From: Acidobacteriota bacterium
Lineage (GTDB): Bacteria > Acidobacteriota > Vicinamibacteria > Vicinamibacterales > 2-12-FULL-66-21
Length of the DNA: 18,947 bases
Reading direction: 5' to 3'
Assembly: GCA_013362195.1 (NCBI GenBank)
Contig: JABFWM010000081.1
Location: 1 to 18,947, forward strand
The notes under the pieces are model-generated. The model made no database searches and had not been told where the DNA came from. It was given only the letters and a program-made list of their open reading frames with translations. The position numbers and the translations under genes are program-made. Shown here one piece after another: positions 15,090 to 18,947 of this stretch. Every line of letters starts with the position of its first letter. Position 1 is the stretch's first letter.

Positions 15090-16045
15090 TCGGGTCCCGG
15101 CCCCGTTCCGACGACTGGCTGTTTCGCGTCGGGACGGGGATCTTCGCCGTCCTCGTCATCGGCGTGGTGTCGGCGATTGCCCTCGAGCTGTACCGCGAAT
15201 CGCGGCTCTCGCTGCACGAGTTCGGCTGGCGCTTCTGGCAGACCGATGTCTGGGATCCGGTCGCCGGCGAGTTCGGCGCGCGCCCGTTCATCTGGGGCAC
15301 GCTCTATTCATCCGTGCTGGCGCTGCTGATCGCGACGCCAATCGCCCTCGGCATCGCCGTCTGCATTTCGGAGCTCGCGCCGCGGCCGCTGCAGCGGCCG
15401 CTCGTCTTCCTCACCGAACTGCTCGCGGCCATTCCGTCGATCGTTTACGGACTCTGGGGCATCTTCGTGCTCGTGCCGCTGGTGCGGCAACTCGAAGTGC
15501 ACACCCCGGACTGGCTGCGGGCGCTGCCCTTGTTCAAGGGGCCGCCGGTCGGCGTCGGCATGCTGTCGGCGGCGATCATCCTGTCGATCATGGTCATCCC
15601 GTTCACCTCGTCGATTGCCCGCGAAGTGCTGCGCGCGGTGCCGCAGTCGCAGCGTGAAGGGGCGTACGCCCTCGGCGCGACCCGCTGGGAGGCGATCCGG
15701 ATGGCGCTCTTCTACGCCCGCACCGGCATCATCGGCGCCGTGATGCTCGGCTTCGGCCGCGCGCTCGGCGAAACGATGGCGGTGACGATGGTGATCGGGA
15801 ACACGCCGCAGATTTCGCTGTCGCTCTTCGCGCCCCAGTACACGATGGCGGCGGTCATCGCCAACGAGTTCGCGGAAGCGGCCGCCGATCTGTACCTGCA
15901 CGCGCTGGTGGAGATCGGCCTCGTCCTCTTCGTGATCACGCTGGTCATCAACGTGATCTCGCGCGCGTTCATCTGGTCGCTCGGCCGGCCGGCGCGCGCG
16001 CGCCGGACGCGCACCGCCGCGGCGCCCGCGCTGGAGTCGGCCTGA
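15086..16045 (+). CDS. pstC: PstC phosphate ABC transporter permease
   Basis: 319 residues with six predicted membrane helices. An N-terminal helix (about 14-36) precedes a periplasmic segment, then the permease core with LLAAIPSIVYGLWGIFVLVP (112-131) and the ABC-coupling EAA loop EGAYALGATRWEAI (191-204); GRALGETMAVTMVIGN follows. These are standard PstC features. ATG 15086 overlaps the pstS stop as ATGA; reading the same frame further upstream would only run inside pstS. It forms the channel with PstA and needs the ATPase PstB, which is not found in this window. Confidence 0.95.
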   Translation: MIGSRPRSDDWLFRVGTGIFAVLVIGVVSAIALELYRESRLSLHEFGWRFWQTDVWDPVAGEFGARPFIWGTLYSSVLALLIATPIALGIAVCISELAPRPLQRPLVFLTELLAAIPSIVYGLWGIFVLVPLVRQLEVHTPDWLRALPLFKGPPVGVGMLSAAIILSIMVIPFTSSIAREVLRAVPQSQREGAYALGATRWEAIRMALFYARTGIIGAVMLGFGRALGETMAVTMVIGNTPQISLSLFAPQYTMAAVIANEFAEAAADLYLHALVEIGLVLFVITLVINVISRAFIWSLGRPARARRTRTAAAPALESA

Positions 16046-16890
16046 TGCGCGACCTTCGCCGCCGGCTCGTCTCGCACGTGATCATGATGCTGTGCGTTCT
16101 CTCGGTCGCGCTGGCGCTGATCCCGCTCGCCCTCGTGTTGTTCTACGTCGTTTCGCGCGGCATCTCGTCGCTCAGCTGGACGTTCTTCACGCGGATGCCG
16201 GCGCCGGTCGGTGAGCCCGGCGGCGGAATGGCGAACGCGATCGTCGGGTCGCTGCTGGTGACGGGAATCGGCGCGCTCTTCGCCATTCCCGTCGGCGTGC
16301 TCGCCGGCATCTATGCCGCGGAGCATCGCGGCACCCGACTCGCCTCGGCGGTCCGCTTTGCCGCCGATACGCTCAACGGCGTGCCCTCGATCGTCATCGG
16401 CGTATTTGCCTACAGCGTCGCCGTGCTCCCCTTCCAACGCTTTTCCGCGGTGGCGGGCGGGCTCGCGCTCGGCATCATGATGCTGCCCCTGGTGACGCGG
16501 ACCGCCGAGGAACTGCTCCTGCTCGTGCCCGCATCGCTGCGCGAGGGGGCGCTCGCGCTCGGCGCCACGCGCGCGCGTGCGGTGTTCACCGTGGTCGTGC
16601 CGGCGGCCCTGCCCGGGATCCTGACCGGCGTGCTGCTCGCGCTCGCCCGCGTCGCCGGCGAGACCGCCCCGCTCCTGTTCACGGCGTTCAACAACCGCTT
16701 TTTCACGACCGACGTGCGGCAACCCGTCTCGACGCTCACCGTGCAGATCTACACGTATGCGATCTCGCCCTATGAGGACTGGCACCGCCAGGCCTGGGCG
16801 GGCGCGCTGGTGCTGGTTGCGCTCGTGCTGACGTGTTCGCTGCTGGCGCGCGTCGTCACCGCGCGCATGGAGCGCATGCGGGTCGGGTGA
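16045..16890 (+). CDS. pstA: PstA phosphate ABC transporter permease
   Basis: 281 residues, six membrane helices. Typical motifs are FFTRMPAPVGEPGGGMANAIVGSL (47-70, seen in parts), DTLNGVPSIVIGVFAY (108-123), the EAA loop EGALALGATRARAV (167-180) and RVAGETAPLLFTAFNN further on. It pairs with PstC in the inner membrane. The ATG shares its A with the pstC stop (TGATG). pstB, which nearly always follows, is missing: the next gene is a small zinc-ribbon protein. Confidence 0.95.
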   Translation: MRDLRRRLVSHVIMMLCVLSVALALIPLALVLFYVVSRGISSLSWTFFTRMPAPVGEPGGGMANAIVGSLLVTGIGALFAIPVGVLAGIYAAEHRGTRLASAVRFAADTLNGVPSIVIGVFAYSVAVLPFQRFSAVAGGLALGIMMLPLVTRTAEELLLLVPASLREGALALGATRARAVFTVVVPAALPGILTGVLLALARVAGETAPLLFTAFNNRFFTTDVRQPVSTLTVQIYTYAISPYEDWHRQAWAGALVLVALVLTCSLLARVVTARMERMRVG

Positions 16891-16910
16891 CCGGCACAGC
16901 GAGTCCCGGG

Positions 16911-16949
16911 GTCCTGCACGCTCGAGCCGTCCGCACGTCCTGCACGGCT
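16911..16949. repeat. short direct repeat and hairpin after pstA
   Basis: GTCCTGCACG occurs at 16911-16920 and 16937-16946. AGCCGT (16925-16930) and ACGGCT (16944-16949) can pair across 13 bases. There is no T tract. It may attenuate transcription between pstA and the zinc-ribbon gene, or mean nothing. Confidence 0.3.
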
Positions 16950-16982
16950 GGACAGACCGCCGCGCGGACGCGATCATGAGCC

Positions 16983-17249
16983 GTGCTGCTGTTCCTGGTC
17001 GGCAAGCAACGTCCTGACGCGGTCCTGGACGATGACCTCGGGTTTCTGCGGATCCGCTGCCCGCTGTGCGCATGGACGCCCACGAAGCACGATCGGTGGC
17101 TCTGCGATCCGGGATGCGGCCACGTGTGGAACACGTTCGACACGCACGGCCGCTGCCCGCAATGCGGGAAACAATGGACGTCGACGTCCTGCCACCGCTG
17201 CCACGGCTGGTCACCGCACGACGACTGGTACGAGTCATCGCCGCGCTGA
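16983..17249 (+). CDS. small multi-zinc-ribbon protein, function unknown
   Basis: 88 residues with four cysteine pairs: Cys26/29 (CPLC), Cys41/45 (CDPGC), Cys58/61 (CPQC) and Cys70/73 (CHRC), enough for two zinc sites. The segment GHVWNTFDTHGRCPQCGKQW and the ending GWSPHDDWYE resemble a widespread uncharacterised family of small zinc-ribbon proteins with a conserved CGxxWNTFDT motif; I recall the pattern but no function. No signal peptide, so probably cytoplasmic. GTG 16983 is the only start that keeps the N-terminal strand; the nearby ATG at 16976 is out of frame. It stands where pstB would be expected, 92 bp after pstA. Confidence 0.7.
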   Translation: MLLFLVGKQRPDAVLDDDLGFLRIRCPLCAWTPTKHDRWLCDPGCGHVWNTFDTHGRCPQCGKQWTSTSCHRCHGWSPHDDWYESSPR

Positions 17250-17278
17250 TCCGTCGCCGGCGCCCGCCTTCCGCCGCG

Positions 17279-17332
17279 TTAACGCGCATTTAACCTGACG
17301 GTCACAGCGGTGAAATCCGCCGGCCATAGTCT
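17279..17332 (+). promoter_or_regulatory. PHO-box-like repeats and -10 of the second PhoB-type regulator
   Basis: TTAAC (17279), TTAAC (17290), GTCAC (17301) and GAAAT (17312) repeat with an exact 11-bp period, followed after exactly 10 bp by TAGTCT (17327-17332). The predicted transcription start coincides with GTG 17339, so the mRNA should be leaderless. The site implies autoregulation or control by the regulator at 4894. Confidence 0.65.
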
Positions 17333-17338
17333 GCCCCT

Positions 17339-18049
17339 GTGCAGAGCGTCGTGCCACGCGTGCTCGTTGTCGAAGACGAACAGGACATCGCCGGCCTGAT
17401 CAAACATACGCTGGAACGCACCGGCGACGCGTCGGTCCAGACCGTGGGCCGCGGCGACGAGGCGCTGCGCGCCGTCGCCGAGCTCGCGCCGGATCTCGTC
17501 ATCCTCGATTTGAATCTGCCGGTACTGAGCGGCACGGAAGTGTGCCGGCTGCTCCGTCAGCGGCCGGAGACGGCGCGGGTGCCGATCATCATGCTGACGG
17601 CGCGGACCTCCGAAGGGGACCGCGTCTCGGGGCTCGACCTGGGGGCCGACGACTACATCACCAAGCCGGTCAGCCTGCGCGAGCTGGGCGCGCGCGTGCG
17701 GGCCGTGCTGCGGCGCGGCCGTGGAGTGGATCCGGCGCGCACGCACGTCTATCGCGGCGCGCGTCTCTTCGCGGACTTCGACGCCGTCTCGATCACGGTC
17801 GACGGCTTTCCGGTGCGTCTCACGCGACGCGAATTCGAGCTGCTGCAGTTCCTGGTCGAGAATCGCAACCGCGTGCTCTCACGCGACCGTCTGCTCGAGC
17901 GTGTCTGGGGCTACGATCGATTCGTCGAGACGCGGTCGGTCGACGTGCACGTGGGCCGCTTGCGCTCGAAGCTCGGCGCGGTCGGAGCGCAGATCGAAAC
18001 CGTCATCGGACTGGGCTACCGGTTCGTCGACGAACCGGCGGCCACGTAA
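17339..18049 (+). CDS. second PhoB-type (OmpR family) response regulator, no adjacent kinase
   Basis: 236 residues: receiver domain with Glu12-Asp13-Glu14, phospho-acceptor Asp57 (VILDLNLPVLSG), Thr87 and Lys109, then a winged-helix domain (about 140-232) with recognition segment TRSVDVHVGRLRSKL, again PhoB-like. All receiver residues are intact. GTG 17339 begins six bases after the -10 and has no Shine-Dalgarno, consistent with a leaderless transcript; GTG 17351 is an alternative. No histidine kinase gene is adjacent, so it is an orphan within the window and could take phosphate from the PhoR-like kinase at 5576 or another kinase. It lies beside pstSCA and carries a PHO-like promoter, so a role in phosphate control is likely. 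Confidence 0.85.
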   Translation: MQSVVPRVLVVEDEQDIAGLIKHTLERTGDASVQTVGRGDEALRAVAELAPDLVILDLNLPVLSGTEVCRLLRQRPETARVPIIMLTARTSEGDRVSGLDLGADDYITKPVSLRELGARVRAVLRRGRGVDPARTHVYRGARLFADFDAVSITVDGFPVRLTRREFELLQFLVENRNRVLSRDRLLERVWGYDRFVETRSVDVHVGRLRSKLGAVGAQIETVIGLGYRFVDEPAAT

Positions 18050-18062
18050 GGCCCGACGGCGA

Positions 18063-18284
18063 TTACTCGCCCCGCGGCCGCCAGCCGCGGCCGGTCAGCT
18101 CCCCTATCCGCAGGTTGAACACCGCGACGGCCCGCTCGACGCGGTGCCAGTCCTGCAGGTGCTTCTCCGTCAGCACCGCCCCATCCTGCTCTTCCCTGAC
18201 GCGCCACCCGTCAGTGCCCTCGTTCTGAATGAAAAAGCCTTTCACGTGATCGCCGCGCTGCAGTTCTTTCGTAAACATCGTCAT
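18063..18284 (-). CDS. unrecognised 73-residue protein
   Basis: A short gene that I do not recognise. The protein is soluble, without signal peptide or cysteine. A probable beta-rich first half (HVKGFFIQNEGTDGWRVREE, residues 13-32) precedes an amphipathic helix (LTEKHLQDWHRVERAVAVFN, 38-57). ATG 18284 is preceded by GGCGG; ATG 18278 is an alternative. Its stop is 13 bp from the convergent regulator stop. Codon use (C or G in third position) matches the real genes around it. A two-repeat PHO-like element lies upstream, suggesting membership of the phosphate regulon. No function is proposed. Confidence 0.5.
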   Translation of the reverse strand: MTMFTKELQRGDHVKGFFIQNEGTDGWRVREEQDGAVLTEKHLQDWHRVERAVAVFNLRIGELTGRGWRPRGE

Positions 18285-18353
18285 GAATCCGCCAGCAACA
18301 CTCCGAACCTCGCAGGAACCCGATTGTTGTACTCGATCTGCGAGCGGGGCCGT

Positions 18354-18369
18354 GTAAACACTGTGTAAC
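18354..18369 (-). promoter_or_regulatory. weak PHO-like repeat pair upstream of the 73-residue gene
   Basis: On the minus strand GTTAC (18369-18365) and TTTAC (18358-18354) are 11 bp apart, and another GTTAC (18402-18398) lies three periods further upstream inside the end of the phosphodiesterase gene. No TANNNT element is found at the expected 10-bp distance, so this is weaker than the other boxes. Confidence 0.35.
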
Positions 18370-18386
18370 GCGCCCCGGCGAGGCCG

Positions 18387-18947
18387 CTAGCGCGTCCGTA
18401 ACGCGCGCACGGCGATGTCGGGAAAGTCGGTGAAGATGCCGTCGACGCCGAGATCGCGGAACTGTTCGAACTCCGCTTCGGGCCGTCCGTTGTACGACGG
18501 CGAGAGAAACTGCGGATCTGCGCGCATCGTCCACACATGGACGAAGAGGCCCGCCTTGTGTGCGCGCGCGACGAGATCGGTCGGCGCCTCGAGCGTGCCG
18601 TCGGTCTTCGCGGGCACGATCAGGGTCTTGATCGGCCCGAGTCCGTCCGCATACGCGGCGATCTCGGCGAGCCCCTCGTCGTCCAGGCGAAGCTTCGACG
18701 GCAGGTCGACGAGCTGAACGAGCCGCACTCGCGTCTTCGGCCGCAGCGCGCGGAGGTTCCCGCTCTCGAACGACTGGATGAAGACGGGCGCGTCGTGCGT
18801 GTTCATCGCGTGCTTCTCGAGCGACGCGACGAGCGCCTCTTCGAGCGGCAGGCCGATGCCGCGGAAGTAGGTCGGGTGCTTCGTCTCGGGGTAGACGCCA
18901 ACCGGCCGTCCGAGCGTGCGGGTCAGCGACTGCGCGAGGTCGAGCAC
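18387..18947 (-). CDS. glycerophosphodiester phosphodiesterase, C-terminal part (partial)
   Basis: 186 residues of the C-terminal part of a GDPD-family TIM-barrel enzyme; the gene runs off the right edge, so the catalytic N-terminal HRG and PEN(T) motifs are not visible and the GTG at the very edge is not a real start. Family marks present are GVYPETKHP (17-25, the conserved Glu-x-Lys strand), APVFIQSFE, the strand LFVHVWTMRAD and the typical closing GIFTDFPD. Such enzymes cleave glycerophosphodiesters to glycerol 3-phosphate and an alcohol, releasing phosphorus from lipid remains, which fits the phosphate cluster. The length before LDLAQ suggests a GlpQ/UgpQ-type enzyme; periplasmic or cytoplasmic location cannot be decided here. 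Confidence 0.88.
   Translation of the reverse strand: MLDLAQSLTRTLGRPVGVYPETKHPTYFRGIGLPLEEALVASLEKHAMNTHDAPVFIQSFESGNLRALRPKTRVRLVQLVDLPSKLRLDDEGLAEIAAYADGLGPIKTLIVPAKTDGTLEAPTDLVARAHKAGLFVHVWTMRADPQFLSPSYNGRPEAEFEQFRDLGVDGIFTDFPDIAVRALRTR

Noticed and set aside
18281..18538. A minus-strand 85-codon frame across the end of the phosphodiesterase gene
   Set aside because: It overlaps the conserved GIFTDFPD coding region in another frame and has shadow composition.

Overview
This is a high-GC window with strong codon bias. The gene content (an Oar-type TonB-dependent receptor with an N-terminal carboxypeptidase-regulatory-like domain, a DUF3891 protein, a phosphate porin, tightly packed ATGA overlaps, and intergenic repeats rich in CCACAG/CACAGA) points to a diderm soil-type bacterium. 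Acidobacteriota (Vicinamibacteria-like) fits best; this is inferred from protein style, not from a marker gene.

Left part (1-4189): an ImuA/RecA-like protein overlaps the first codons of a gene leaving the window (possibly imuB). An EntS-type MFS exporter is divergent from it. Then come three minus-strand genes: a NiCoT-like nickel/cobalt permease, a free-standing DsbD-alpha-like periplasmic domain, and a glycine-zipper lipoprotein with a good intrinsic terminator behind it.

Middle part (4190-8978): a DUF3891 protein is translationally coupled to a PhoB-type response regulator and a PhoR-type membrane kinase. A low-affinity phosphate permease (PiT) and its DUF47/PhoU-like partner converge on the kinase.

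Right part (8979-18947): a large TonB-dependent receptor, a pair of related intergenic repeat units, then an OprP/O-like porin, pstS, pstC and pstA, a small four-CxxC/CxxxC zinc-ribbon protein, a second PhoB-type regulator, an unrecognised 73-residue protein, and the C-terminal part of a glycerophosphodiester phosphodiesterase. pstB and phoU are not in the window.

The most informative signal is regulatory. Upstream of the TonB receptor, the porin-pst operon and the second regulator there are four 5-mers of the type (G/T/A)T(A/C/T)AC spaced exactly 11 bp apart, followed by exactly 10 bp and a TANNNT -10 element. This looks like the local PHO box. It ties the TonB receptor and the second PhoB-like protein to phosphate starvation, together with the porin and pstSCA. 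Weaker versions lie upstream of DUF47-pit and of the 73-residue protein. The likely joint role of the region is phosphate sensing, uptake by outer-membrane and inner-membrane routes, and phosphodiester scavenging. I saw no convincing new defence or mobile system, and no tRNA, rRNA or CRISPR array.
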